Of a stretch of DNA of 64,000 nucleotides, positions 10,578-21,573 are shown in pieces. Under the pieces are notes generated by a model. That model ran no database searches. It was not told the origin of the DNA and worked only from the letters and a program-made list of their open reading frames with translations. The DNA is from Agreia sp. Leaf283. GTDB taxonomy: Bacteria; Actinomycetota; Actinomycetes; Actinomycetales; Microbacteriaceae. Location: assembly GCF_001422485.1 (NCBI RefSeq), contig NZ_LMNF01000002.1:755949-819948 (forward strand). Reading direction: 5' to 3'. The first letter of the stretch is position 1; each line of letters opens with the position of its first letter. Both the position numbers and the translations under genes were made by a program.

Positions 10578-10592
10578 GTCATGCACGCACGC

Positions 10593-12188
10593 CTACGCGG
10601 CGCTCACGTCGATCTCGCCGGGCTCTGCGCCCGCCGCACCGAACACGAGCATCCTCGTAGCGATCTTGTCGGTGAAGAACCGGTCGTGGCTCACCACGAC
10701 GACTGCGCCGGGAAAGTGCACGAGGGCGCGCTCCATGACCTGGGTGCTGGCGAGGTCGAGATGGTTGGTCGGCTCGTCGAGCAGAAGAACGGATGCGCCG
10801 GACAACAGGCACTGCGCCATCGCGACGCGGGCGCGTTGCCCTCCCGAGAGCTCGCGGATGCGCTTCTTGAGGTCGGCCTCCGAGAACTGGAACATGGCCA
10901 GGAACCGTGCCACCGACTTGCGCGTCGCGGTGAGGGCGAGACTGTCGGGCAGGGCGTTGACCGCGTGCGTGACCGTGTCGTCGAGGTCGAGCTCGTCGAG
11001 CATCCGGTTGTACGAGACGACCTTCGCGCCCGACGCCCATTCCACGTGGCCGTGATCCTGCTTCTCGTCGCCGGTGAGCACGCGCAGCAGGGTGCTCTTG
11101 CCGCTGCCGTTCGCGCCGAGCACCACGATGCGATTGCCGCGACGGATCTCGAAGCCGAGACCGGCGAACAGCATCTTGTCGCCGTAGGACTTCTCGAGTC
11201 CCTCGACGCGGCACAGCACGTCTTTGATGTGCAGGCCGCCGTAGATCTCGGTGATGATCTGGTCGACGGGGCGGGGCGCCCGCGACTTCTTGATTCCCGA
11301 CAGCTGCTTGTCGAGCTTCTTGCTCGAGGCCTTGGCAGCCTCGCGTCGATCCGCGATGCCCTCCGCCTCGAAGGCCAGCAACTCGTTCTCGTGAACGAAC
11401 TGGGCCTCGAGCGTCTTCAGGCGGAACTGCTTCTGCACGATGTACTCGCCGAAGTTGCCGGGGTACTCGTGCAGGTGGAAGTTCTCGAGCTCGATGATGC
11501 GCGTCACCACGACGTCGAGGAAGGCGCGATCGTGCGAGACGATGATGGCGGCGCCCTTGAAGTCACGGAACCAGGACTCGAGCCACTCGACGCCGGCCAC
11601 GTCGAGGAAGTTCGTGGGCTCGTCGAGCAGCAGCACATCGGGGTCTTCGAGAAGGATCTTGGCGAGCGCGGCGCGGTTGCGCCATCCACCCGACAGCGCG
11701 TCGATCGGGCACGTGCGATGCGGCTCATCGAAGCCGAGCGTGGTGAGCGCCTGGTCGATCTTGCGGGTGTAGTCCCAGCCGTCGAGTCGTTCCATCTCTC
11801 CGAAGAGCTCGGACTGGCGCTCGATGAGCGCGTCGAGCGCGGCTCCCCCCGAGGGGTCGGCGGCGATCGATGCGTCGATGGCCGCGAGCTCGTCTTCGAC
11901 GGCGTGCACCTCGACGAACAGCGCGTCGAGCACCTCGGTGATGGTCTGCTCTCCGTTCAGCTCGGAGAACTGCGAGAAGTAGCCGATCTTGACTCCGGCT
12001 TCGACCGTCACCGTTCCCTGATCGGGCTGCACCTGGTCGAGCACGAGCTTGAGCAGCGTGGTCTTGCCCGACCCGTTGCGACCGATGAGCCCCACCCGGT
12101 CCTTCGGCTCGAGGCGGAAGAACGCCTCGCGCAGAATCTGCGTGTTCTCGAACTTCACGCTCACGTCGTTCAGGCGGATCAGGCTCAT
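10593..12188 (-). CDS. ABC-F family ATP-binding protein
   Basis: The 531-residue protein has two ABC ATPase domains and no transmembrane segments. Walker A motifs are GRNGSGKTT (about residue 37) and GANGSGKST (about 355). Signatures are LSGGWRNRAALA and LSGGQRARVAMA. Walker B motifs are LLLDEPTNFLD and LLLDEPTNHLD. A charged helical linker joins the domains. This is the ABC-F architecture, whose members act on the ribosome in translation control or antibiotic resistance. Which subfamily it belongs to cannot be decided from motifs. The ATG at 12188 follows GAGAGG. It diverges from the amino acid permease. Confidence 0.93.
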   Translation of the reverse strand: MSLIRLNDVSVKFENTQILREAFFRLEPKDRVGLIGRNGSGKTTLLKLVLDQVQPDQGTVTVEAGVKIGYFSQFSELNGEQTITEVLDALFVEVHAVEDELAAIDASIAADPSGGAALDALIERQSELFGEMERLDGWDYTRKIDQALTTLGFDEPHRTCPIDALSGGWRNRAALAKILLEDPDVLLLDEPTNFLDVAGVEWLESWFRDFKGAAIIVSHDRAFLDVVVTRIIELENFHLHEYPGNFGEYIVQKQFRLKTLEAQFVHENELLAFEAEGIADRREAAKASSKKLDKQLSGIKKSRAPRPVDQIITEIYGGLHIKDVLCRVEGLEKSYGDKMLFAGLGFEIRRGNRIVVLGANGSGKSTLLRVLTGDEKQDHGHVEWASGAKVVSYNRMLDELDLDDTVTHAVNALPDSLALTATRKSVARFLAMFQFSEADLKKRIRELSGGQRARVAMAQCLLSGASVLLLDEPTNHLDLASTQVMERALVHFPGAVVVVSHDRFFTDKIATRMLVFGAAGAEPGEIDVSAA

Positions 12189-12305
12189 TGGGGGTTCCTC
12201 TCGACGGCGATGCGCCTCGGGCGGCCCAGCGACCCTCAAGGTTACCCGCCGTCTCGGATCGAAGTTTTTCGTGGAAACGCGACGCGATTGCCGTACTGTG
12301 TCGAA

Positions 12306-13721
12306 ATGGGGACGACTACAGAAGAACCCGTCGGCAGCCGCAGCGAGCTGAAGCGCTCGATCACGGCCAGACAGCTCTATTTCTACGTCGTCGGCGACGT
12401 GCTCGGCTCCGGCATCTACGTTCTCGTCGGTCTGGTCGCAGCCGCCGTCGGTGGTGCCTTCTGGATGGCATTCCTCGCGGGTGTCTCCATCGCCCTCATC
12501 ACCGGGCTCGCCTATGCGGAACTGGTGACCAAGTATCCGCAGGCCGCCGGAGCGTCGCTCTACATCAACAAGGCATTCCGCAGCCCGGTGCTGACGTTCT
12601 TCATCACGATCTGCATGTTGTCGGCCAACATGGCGGCGGTCGGATCGCTCGCCGCGGGTTTCGTGCGGTACTTCAGCGGCCTCGTGGGCCTGCCCGAAGA
12701 CGCCATCTGGGCGAGCACCGGGATCGCATTGGCCTTCGTCGCCCTCATCACCGTGATCAATCTCATCGGCATCACCGAGTCCGTCGTCGCCAACGTCGTG
12801 ATGACGTTCGTCGAGATCAGCGGGCTCGTCATCGTCGTGATCATCGGCGTCATCGCCCTGGTCGAGGGAGTCAACGACCCGTCGGTGCTCCTGCAGTTCA
12901 ACACCGAAGGAGGCGCCGGTTCGGCCGTTTTGGCCATTCTTGCCGGAGTCTCGCTGGCCTTCTTCGCCATGACCGGCTTCGAGAACGCGGCGAATGTGGC
13001 CGAAGAGACGATCAACCCGTCCCGCGCCTTCCCTCGCGCCCTCGTCGGCGGCATGGCCACCGCGGGCGTCGTCTACGTACTTGTCTCGATCTCCGCGGCC
13101 CTGGCCGTTCCGATCAAGGACCTGGCCGACAAGACGCTGCTCGTGGTCATCGAGGCCGATCTCTTCTTCATTCCCGCTTCGATCATGCTGGTCGTCTTCG
13201 GCCTCATAGCGATGGTCGCCATCAGCAACACCGCTCTGGTCACGGTCGTCGCCCAGTCACGCATCCTCTTCGGTATGGCTCGAGAGAAGGTCGTGCCCGC
13301 CGTCTTCGCGAAGGTGCACCCCACTCGGCGCAGCCCGTACGTGGCCCTGCTCTTCGGCTCCGTTGTGGTGGGCGCCCTGCTCGTCGCCGGTGCCGTCATC
13401 AGGTCGAGCCAGGCGGGGATTCCTGCCGAGGAGCAGCTCGACATCGTCGACAGGCTGGCCACGATCACGGTCGTGTTCCTGCTGTTCATCTACGCGCTGG
13501 TGATCGTGGCGTGCCTGAAACTGCGCGGCAAGGATGAGACCGACGACACCTATCGGGCGAACACCCCGCTGCTGATCATCGGCATCGTCGGCAACCTCGC
13601 GGTGCTGGTCTACACACTCATCGACGACCCGGATGCGCTCTTCTGGGTCGCCGGATTGCTGGCCGTCGGGCTGATTCTCTACCTCGTGCAGAACTTCTTC
13701 GGCAAGAAAAAGGCGGTCTGA
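12306..13721 (+). CDS. APC-superfamily amino acid permease
   Basis: The 471-residue protein has about 12 transmembrane helices. TM1 carries the substrate-binding glycine motif GDVLGSGIYVLVG, and LAYAELVTKYPQAAG follows. FFAMTGFENAANVAEE (about residues 215-230) is the TM6 region of the family. The substrate is probably an amino acid or polyamine. The ATG at 12306 begins the basic N-terminus. A TACTGT at 12294-12299 could be a -10, giving a nearly leaderless message, but no clear -35 is present. The gene is followed four bases later by a UspA gene, so they likely form an operon. Confidence 0.92.
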   Translation: MGTTTEEPVGSRSELKRSITARQLYFYVVGDVLGSGIYVLVGLVAAAVGGAFWMAFLAGVSIALITGLAYAELVTKYPQAAGASLYINKAFRSPVLTFFITICMLSANMAAVGSLAAGFVRYFSGLVGLPEDAIWASTGIALAFVALITVINLIGITESVVANVVMTFVEISGLVIVVIIGVIALVEGVNDPSVLLQFNTEGGAGSAVLAILAGVSLAFFAMTGFENAANVAEETINPSRAFPRALVGGMATAGVVYVLVSISAALAVPIKDLADKTLLVVIEADLFFIPASIMLVVFGLIAMVAISNTALVTVVAQSRILFGMAREKVVPAVFAKVHPTRRSPYVALLFGSVVVGALLVAGAVIRSSQAGIPAEEQLDIVDRLATITVVFLLFIYALVIVACLKLRGKDETDDTYRANTPLLIIGIVGNLAVLVYTLIDDPDALFWVAGLLAVGLILYLVQNFFGKKKAV

Positions 13722-13725
13722 GCCA

Positions 13726-14190
13726 ATGCATGTCATCGTCACAACCGACGGATCCCAAGCGAGCCTCGTCGGCGCCCGCCAGTTCAAGTGGATCGCCGAC
13801 AGCAGAACGATCACCGATGTGACCGTTCTCGCCGTCGTGAGTCCCTACGCGGCCGCGCCCTTCGCCAATGAACTGGGCCCACAGCATCCACCCGCCCAGA
13901 CAGAACTAAGCTTTCAACAGGATGCCGCGACCGCCGTCGACATCGTCGCCGCCGAGTTCGACGGCTGGGGCCCGAGGGTGCACAAGCAGGTGCGAAGCGG
14001 TTCCCCCGCGCAGGAGATCATCAGGACCGCCGAGGATCTCGAGGCCGACCTCATCTCGATGGCCGCCGGCAGCCGTGGACTCAGCCGCACCATTCTGCTC
14101 GGCAGTACGGCCGCGCGCGTGCAGCACTCCGCTCCGTGCCCGGTTCTGGTGTGCCGCCCGACCCCTCACAGCGAGCGGGCGCTCGCCTGA
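13726..14190 (+). CDS. Universal stress protein, UspA family
   Basis: The 154-residue single Usp domain begins MHVIVTTDGS and ends with the ATP-binding signature GSRGLSRTILLGSTAARVQHSAPCPVLVCR (G-2x-G-9x-G-S). It is therefore probably an ATP-binding Usp. The gene starts four bases after the permease stop. A Usp paired with an APC transporter is a common arrangement and suggests modulation of transport, though this is inference. Confidence 0.92.
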   Translation: MHVIVTTDGSQASLVGARQFKWIADSRTITDVTVLAVVSPYAAAPFANELGPQHPPAQTELSFQQDAATAVDIVAAEFDGWGPRVHKQVRSGSPAQEIIRTAEDLEADLISMAAGSRGLSRTILLGSTAARVQHSAPCPVLVCRPTPHSERALA

Positions 14191-14193
14191 CGC

Positions 14194-14745
14194 TCAGTCC
14201 CAGTCGAGGTAGTCCTCGATGGCCCACGAGGTGGCGCCCACGTTCTCCGAGGGGAACATGTGCCCGCCGCCGTCGATCGACACGATGCTCACGCGGTCGG
14301 GAGCGGCCGCCAGCAGTGCCTCGCCGTTCGAGGGCGGGGTCGTCTCGTCGGCAGATCCCTGAATGACCAGTACGGGAAGGCCCTCGGCGAGCGTCAGGTC
14401 TCCCGCCTCGACGCCCAGCAGCAGAACGCCGTTCACGCGGTCGTGGAAGTCCAGAGCCACGGCGCGGGCGACGGAGCCGCCGAACCCGTGGCCGCCCAGC
14501 CAGGCGTCCTTGACCTCGACGGCATCCATGATGTCGACGACGGCCTGAGCCAGCTCGTGCGCCGAGGCGCTGCCTGCGGCGATGCGCAGAACTCGGAAGT
14601 CCTCTTCGACGAGAATGTGGGCGAGCGTGCCGAGGTAGTCGATGGGAAGACCCCTGTCGGCGACCAGCACGACCGTGGGGCCGTTTCCCTCCACGGCGTA
14701 CGAGATCGCACGCGCGTCGGGCTCGAAGATCTGGGTGTCGGTCAT
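14194..14745 (-). CDS. Alpha/beta-hydrolase-fold protein lacking the nucleophile Ser
   Basis: The 183-residue protein follows the order of the alpha/beta hydrolase fold: strand TVVLVADRG, the nucleophile elbow, strand LPVLVIQGSADETTP with the acid position, and DGGGHMFPSE with the His near 162. At the elbow the sequence is L-G-G-H-G87-F-G-G where active enzymes have G-x-S-x-G. The codon is plainly GGG. The protein is also short and seems to lack most of the cap region. It is probably not a conventional hydrolase and may be a binding or scaffold protein. It converges on the UspA gene with a three-base gap. Confidence 0.75.
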   Translation of the reverse strand: MTDTQIFEPDARAISYAVEGNGPTVVLVADRGLPIDYLGTLAHILVEEDFRVLRIAAGSASAHELAQAVVDIMDAVEVKDAWLGGHGFGGSVARAVALDFHDRVNGVLLLGVEAGDLTLAEGLPVLVIQGSADETTPPSNGEALLAAAPDRVSIVSIDGGGHMFPSENVGATSWAIEDYLDWD

Positions 14746-14772
14746 ACGGATGTGTCCTTTCGTGCGACGGGG

Positions 14773-15846
<1,074 letters not shown>

Positions 15847-15921
15847 GAGCATCCATCGTACTTGCCCGGCGCGCGGGCTCTCTTCGGAACCGAGGTCGGT
15901 GCCCCGTGAGAGCATCGATGC

Positions 15922-16512
15922 GTGCCCCTGAATTTCACTGCCATCGACTTCGAGACCGCCAACTCCTACCGCGAGTCCGCGTGCTCGGTGGGCCTGGTCA
16001 AGGTGCGCGACGGCGTCGTCGTCGACGAGGCCTCGTGGTTCATCAAGCCCGAGATCGGGTTCGACGAGTTTCTGCCCTGGAACACGAAGATCCATGGCAT
16101 CTACCGCCAAGACGTCGAAGACGCCCGCGGTTGGGAGGAGCAGCTCGATGAACTCGTCGACTTCGTCGGAGACGATCATTTCGTGGCGCACAATGCGGCA
16201 TTCGACATGGCGGTCATCCGCGCGGCGAGCGCGGCGGCCCGCGTGGAGTGCCCGCCGAACGCCTACGCATGCAGCCTGCAGATCGCCCGCAAGACCTACT
16301 CGCTCGACTCGTATCGTCTGCCGGTGGCAGCCATGGCGGCGGGCTTCGAAGACTTTAGGCACCACGACGCGTTGGCGGATGCCGAGGCGTGCGCGGCGAT
16401 CATCATCCATGCGGCAGATCGTCACGAGGTGAACTCGATCGAGACGCTCGCCGGGGCCGCAGGCGTGAAGATCTCGCAGCTGCGACCGGTGGTCACAGCG
16501 GTCGTTATCTGA
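15922..16512 (+). CDS. DEDDh 3'-5' exonuclease (DnaQ-like)
   Basis: The 196-residue stand-alone exonuclease domain has ExoI AIDFETAN (Asp9, Glu11), ExoII HNAAFDM (about residue 93) and ExoIII HHDALADAEA (about 150), so all metal ligands and the catalytic His are present. It resembles DNA polymerase III epsilon-type proofreading domains without a polymerase. A C-terminal stretch of about 30 residues follows. The GTG start at 15922 is 75 bases from the divergent ychF start. It probably trims DNA or RNA 3' ends; the partner is unknown. Confidence 0.9.
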   Translation: MPLNFTAIDFETANSYRESACSVGLVKVRDGVVVDEASWFIKPEIGFDEFLPWNTKIHGIYRQDVEDARGWEEQLDELVDFVGDDHFVAHNAAFDMAVIRAASAAARVECPPNAYACSLQIARKTYSLDSYRLPVAAMAAGFEDFRHHDALADAEACAAIIIHAADRHEVNSIETLAGAAGVKISQLRPVVTAVVI

Positions 16513-16563
16513 CGCGCGGCCGATCCTTCCGGCGATGTCGGGGGCCGGTGCAAGACTTCCGGC

Positions 16564-17808
16564 ATGGATCCCATACTCGCTCTCGTGCTCGGTCTGCTCA
16601 TCGGCGTGGCGCTCGGCGGCGCCATGGGCTGGATGCTCCGCGCGAGCAGGATTCCGGCCGTCGACCCGAGGCCGCTGGCCGAGCTGCAGGCGCGATCGGC
16701 TGCAGCCGAGGCGACGAACGTCGGACTGCGCGAGCAGCTCGAGCTGCAGCTGGGGCGCATCACCGAATTCCAGCAGCGAATCCGAGAGCTGAGCGAGGCG
16801 GAGGCCGAGAGGGTCAGCTCAGACGGGCGTGTCCTGGTCGCCCTCAGCCCGGTCGCCGAGAGCCTGCGGCTGGTTCAGCGCAAGGTGTCGGAGCTCGAGG
16901 AGCAACGCCAGAAGCAGCACGGCGAATTGAGCGAGCAGCTGCGCCATGCCACCGAATCCGAAGAGCGCCTGCGCAGCACAGCGGAGTCGCTGGCCTCAGC
17001 GCTTCGCTCGAACAGCACCCGGGGCGTCTGGGGAGAGACTCAGCTGCGGCGCGTGGTCGAAGCGGCCGGCCTGATCGAGCGCGTCGACTTCGACGTGCAG
17101 ACCAGCATCGTCTCGGCGAGCGGCGCGGGCAGGCCCGACATGGTGGTGCACCTGCCCGGCGGCAAGAACATCGCCGTCGACGCGAAGGTTCCGTTCGACG
17201 CCTATCTCGAGGCCAGCCTCATTCCGGTGACGGCGACCGGGGCCGACGGCGCAGAACGCGACCGCCTCCTGAAACGCCACGTCAAGGCGGTTCGCGACCA
17301 CATCACCACGTTGAGCAACAAGAGCTACTGGTCGGGCCTCGAGGCCTCCCCAGAACTCGTCATCGCCTTCATTCCGAGCGAGTCCCTGGTGTCGAGCGCG
17401 CTCGAGGCCGATCCGAGCATCATGGAATTCGCCTTCTCCCGCAAGGTCGCCCTCGCCTCTCCCGTGACACTCTGGTCAGTGCTGAAGACCGTGGCCTACA
17501 GCTGGCAGCAAGACGTGCTCACGCACGACGCCAAGGTGCTCTTCGATCTGAGCCGGGAGCTGTACACGCGCCTGGCCACGACCGCCACCCACGCCGAGAA
17601 GCTCGGTCGTTCGATCGAGCGCAGCGTGCGCGACTACAACTCGTTCGTCGGCTCGCTCGAACGGCAGGTCTTCCCGACAGCGCGCAAGCTCAACGCGCTC
17701 GACGAGTCGACCGTGCTCGGGGTGCTCCCCACGATCGAGGAGCAGCCCCGAGAGCTGTCGAGCTTCGAGCTGGTGGCCGAGCTGGAGAGGTCAGAGGCGA
17801 GGGCCTAG
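16564..17808 (+). CDS. rmuC: DNA recombination protein RmuC homologue
   Basis: The 414-residue protein has an N-terminal transmembrane helix (residues 3-25) and a long coiled coil (about 40-145, rich in Glu, Gln and Arg). The RmuC nuclease-like core follows: GVWGETQLRRVVEAAGL, GRPDMVVHLPGGKNIAVDAKVPFDAY, SPELVIAFIPSESL. RmuC is linked to limiting inversions and rearrangements of DNA in E. coli. It follows the exonuclease gene by 51 bases on the same strand, so the two may share a transcript and a DNA-processing role. Confidence 0.93.
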   Translation: MDPILALVLGLLIGVALGGAMGWMLRASRIPAVDPRPLAELQARSAAAEATNVGLREQLELQLGRITEFQQRIRELSEAEAERVSSDGRVLVALSPVAESLRLVQRKVSELEEQRQKQHGELSEQLRHATESEERLRSTAESLASALRSNSTRGVWGETQLRRVVEAAGLIERVDFDVQTSIVSASGAGRPDMVVHLPGGKNIAVDAKVPFDAYLEASLIPVTATGADGAERDRLLKRHVKAVRDHITTLSNKSYWSGLEASPELVIAFIPSESLVSSALEADPSIMEFAFSRKVALASPVTLWSVLKTVAYSWQQDVLTHDAKVLFDLSRELYTRLATTATHAEKLGRSIERSVRDYNSFVGSLERQVFPTARKLNALDESTVLGVLPTIEEQPRELSSFELVAELERSEARA

Positions 17809-17821
17809 AACCGTCGAGACT

Positions 17822-18808
17822 CTAGAACCACTTGTCGGCGATGTGGTCGGCGACGATGCGTCGGATCGTGCCCGAGCGGCTGCGCAGAACCAGGCTCTCC
17901 GTGCGGATGATGGGGCCCTTCTTGCGCACCCCGGCGACCAGGCCGCCATCCGTCACACCCGTCGCCACGAACATCGTGTTGTTGCCCTTGACCAGGTCGT
18001 CGGCCTCGTAGACGCGGTCCACGTCGAGGCCCGCGTCGATGGCGCGCTGTCGCTCCTCGTCGGTCTTCGGCAGCAGGCGCCCCTGAATGAGGCCGCCGAG
18101 CGCCTTGATGGCGCACGCCGTGACGATGCCCTCCGGGCTTCCGCCGACACCGACGCACATGTCTGTTCGCGTCTCGTAGCGGGCCGCGTTGATACCGCCG
18201 GCCACGTCGCCGTCGAGAAGCAGACGGGTGCCCGCACCGGCGGCGCGGATCTCCTCGATCAGACCGACGTGCCGCGGCCGGTCGAGCACGGCGACCTTGA
18301 TGTCGGAGACGTCCTTGCCCTTGGCCTTCGCCAGCGCGCGGATATTGTCGCCGATCGGACGGTCGATGTCGATCACTCCGATGCCCTCGGGTCCGGTGAC
18401 GATCTTGTCCATGTAGAAGACGCTCGACGCGTCGAGCATCGTGCCCCGGTCGGAGACGGCGATGACGGAGAGAGCGTTCTGGCGCCCCGCGGCCGTGAGG
18501 CTGGTTCCGTCGATCGGGTCGACCGCGATATCGCATGCCGGGCCGCGACCGTTGCCGACGTGCTCCCCGTTGAAGAGCATCGGGGCCTCGTCCTTCTCGC
18601 CCTCTCCGATCACGACGACGCCGTCGAAGTTCACCGTGGTGAGGAAGGCGCGCATGGCGTCGACGGCCGCGCCGTCGGCGGCGAGCTTGTCACCACGACC
18701 GATGAAGGGGTACGCCCGGATGGAGGCGGCCTCGGTCGCGCGCACCAGTTCCATTGCCAGGTTGCGATCGGGGTGCAGGTAGAGGGCGTCGTTTTCGGTA
18801 TTCGTCAT
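17822..18808 (-). CDS. glpX: Class II fructose-1,6-bisphosphatase
   Basis: The 328-residue GlpX-type phosphatase catalyses the gluconeogenic hydrolysis of fructose 1,6-bisphosphate. Motifs are GRGDKLAADGAAVDAMR, VVIGEGEKDEAPML, the metal-binding AVDPIDGTSL, and GGSPEGIVTA. Two starts each have a good ribosome site: ATG 18808 (GAGG six to seven bases upstream) and ATG 18835 (AGGAG seven bases upstream); 18808 fits the family N-terminus better. It diverges from the aldolase gene, so two steps of the same pathway sit back to back. Confidence 0.95.
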   Translation of the reverse strand: MTNTENDALYLHPDRNLAMELVRATEAASIRAYPFIGRGDKLAADGAAVDAMRAFLTTVNFDGVVVIGEGEKDEAPMLFNGEHVGNGRGPACDIAVDPIDGTSLTAAGRQNALSVIAVSDRGTMLDASSVFYMDKIVTGPEGIGVIDIDRPIGDNIRALAKAKGKDVSDIKVAVLDRPRHVGLIEEIRAAGAGTRLLLDGDVAGGINAARYETRTDMCVGVGGSPEGIVTACAIKALGGLIQGRLLPKTDEERQRAIDAGLDVDRVYEADDLVKGNNTMFVATGVTDGGLVAGVRKKGPIIRTESLVLRSRSGTIRRIVADHIADKWF

Positions 18809-18929
18809 TGCAGACCTCACAGAATTCGGTGCCATGTGACGGCTCCTGTCGCGCGTCATCGCCTGGCTTCTCCAGAGTACCGGTGGGTGTCTCCCCTAGG
18901 ATGAAGTCGCGTAGACACAAGGAGAAACC

Positions 18930-19958
<1,029 letters not shown>

Positions 19959-19969
19959 ACCCACAGAAG

Positions 19970-20455
19970 ATGGCAGACGACCGGCCCACTCCTCGCTACG
20001 GCGAACTCGCGCCCGAGGGGTGGGTCTGGTCCGACGCTCCCCAGCCGGAAGACCCTGAACCGCAGACCGTAGAGGCTTCAGCGCCGAAGCCCTACCGCGT
20101 CGTGGACGCGTCGATCTCGGTATTCCTGCTCGTGACCGCGGTGATGTTCAGCTCGTCGAGCGTTCCTTCACTCTTCGGCCTGCGCAGCACGATCGACATG
20201 TTCTATGCGGATCGCGGCCTGGGCGAGTACGGCGGCGGATCGGCGGTCGACATCGCGGGGGCCGTGGCGGCGATCGCACAGCTCGTGCTTCTCGCGGCCA
20301 CGATCTGGCTCACGGTGCGCCTGATCGGTCAGCGTCGCAGGTCGTGGCCCGTGCCGCTGCTGATGGGCGCGCTCGCCCTCATTGTGACCTTCGGATGCCT
20401 CGTGCTGGCCCTGGTCGCCGACCCCGGCCTTCTGGCGTCGATCAGTTCGAGCTGA
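19970..20455 (+). CDS. Small membrane protein, possibly DUF6264 family
   Basis: The 161-residue protein opens with a Pro-rich cytoplasmic segment ([17 protein letters not shown]) and has about three to four transmembrane helices (about 47-67, 88-110, 118-140 and a final one). The N-terminal RPTPRYGE... style is what I recall of DUF6264 proteins of Microbacteriaceae, but I cannot verify this. The function is unknown. It starts 11 bases after the aldolase stop and its 3' end overlaps the convergent ispH gene by 14 bases. Confidence 0.7.
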   Translation: MADDRPTPRYGELAPEGWVWSDAPQPEDPEPQTVEASAPKPYRVVDASISVFLLVTAVMFSSSSVPSLFGLRSTIDMFYADRGLGEYGGGSAVDIAGAVAAIAQLVLLAATIWLTVRLIGQRRRSWPVPLLMGALALIVTFGCLVLALVADPGLLASISSS

Positions 20456-21479
20456 TCCGACCGCCGAGGGCCCGGGCGTCGTTCTTGCCGGTCATGTCCT
20501 TGCGGAGTTCCTTCGGCAGGGAGAAGATCAGGTCCTCCTCGGCCGTGATGACCGTCTCGATGTCGCCGTATCCGGCTCCGGCCAGCTCGTCGAGCAGATC
20601 CTGCACCAGAACCTCGGGCACGGACGCGCCGCTCGTGACGCCGACGGTGTTGACGCCGTCGAGCCACTCCTGCTTGACCTCGTGCGCGTAGTCGACGCGG
20701 TAGGCGGCCTTCGCGCCGTACTCGAGCGCGACCTCGACGAGGCGCACGGAGTTGGACGAGTTCGCCGAGCCTACAACGATGACGAGGTCGGCATTCACGG
20801 CGACCTTCTTGATGGCCACCTGGCGGTTCTGGGTCGCGTAGCAGATGTCGTCGCTGGGCGGGTCTTGAAGGTTCGGGAACCTCGCGCGCAGGCGGTTCAC
20901 CGTCTCCATGGTCTCGTCGACCGACAGGGTGGTCTGAGACAGCCAGACGACCTTGTCGGGGTCGCGGACCACGACGGTGTCGGCCTCGTCGGGGCTGCCG
21001 ACGAGCGTCGTGTGCTCGGGCGCCTCTCCGGCCGTGCCCTCGACCTCTTCATGACCCTCGTGCCCGATGAGCAGGATCTCGAAGTCGTCGCGGGCGAAGC
21101 GCACGGCTTCGCGGTGCACCTTGGTGACGAGGGGGCAGGTGGCGTCGATCGCCTGGAGGCCGCGATCGGCGGCTCCTTGCACGACGGCCGGCGAGACACC
21201 GTGGGCGCTGAACACCACGTGGGCTCCCGGTGGAACCTCATCGACCTCCTCGACGAAGATCGCTCCGCGCTTCTCGAGGGTCTGCACGACGTGGATGTTG
21301 TGCACGATCTGCTTGCGCACGTACACCGGGGCGCCGTAGTGCTCGAGCGCTTTCTCGACCGCGACGACCGCACGGTCCACTCCTGCACAGTAGCCTCGGG
21401 GCGCTGCGAGCAGCACCTTCTTCTCCCCGGTAACGGGGGTATCCTTTAGCCTGTTTCGTACGCCGGGAATCCTCGGCAT
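20442..21479 (-). CDS. ispH: 4-hydroxy-3-methylbut-2-enyl diphosphate reductase
   Basis: IspH is the last enzyme of the MEP isoprenoid pathway, forming IPP and DMAPP. The 345-residue protein keeps three [4Fe-4S]-ligand cysteines in [23 protein letters not shown] and [11 protein letters not shown], plus SAHGVSP and the substrate-binding GSANSSNS. The ATG at 21479 is chosen because it gives the family-like N-terminus; the ribosome site there is weak, and a GTG at 21506 sits right on a GGAGGA. The isoprenyl transferase at 28611-29396 uses products of this pathway. Confidence 0.95.
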   Translation of the reverse strand: MPRIPGVRNRLKDTPVTGEKKVLLAAPRGYCAGVDRAVVAVEKALEHYGAPVYVRKQIVHNIHVVQTLEKRGAIFVEEVDEVPPGAHVVFSAHGVSPAVVQGAADRGLQAIDATCPLVTKVHREAVRFARDDFEILLIGHEGHEEVEGTAGEAPEHTTLVGSPDEADTVVVRDPDKVVWLSQTTLSVDETMETVNRLRARFPNLQDPPSDDICYATQNRQVAIKKVAVNADLVIVVGSANSSNSVRLVEVALEYGAKAAYRVDYAHEVKQEWLDGVNTVGVTSGASVPEVLVQDLLDELAGAGYGDIETVITAEEDLIFSLPKELRKDMTGKNDARALGGRISSN

Positions 21480-21573
21480 CGGCAGACTTATAGTGGCTTG
21501 GCTCACTCCTCCATGGTAACCGTGAAAACCGGGAGGTCGGCCGTCGACAGATCCACGCGCAGGGAGCACCCGC

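Noticed and set aside
10581-12305. A long in-frame N-terminal extension of the amino acid permease
   Set aside because: It is antisense to the ABC-F gene. Permease homology and a basic N-terminus begin at the ATG at 12306.
15847-16425. A long upstream in-frame extension of ychF
   Set aside because: The added region is antisense to the DEDDh exonuclease gene and is not YchF-like. The P-loop starts the true protein.
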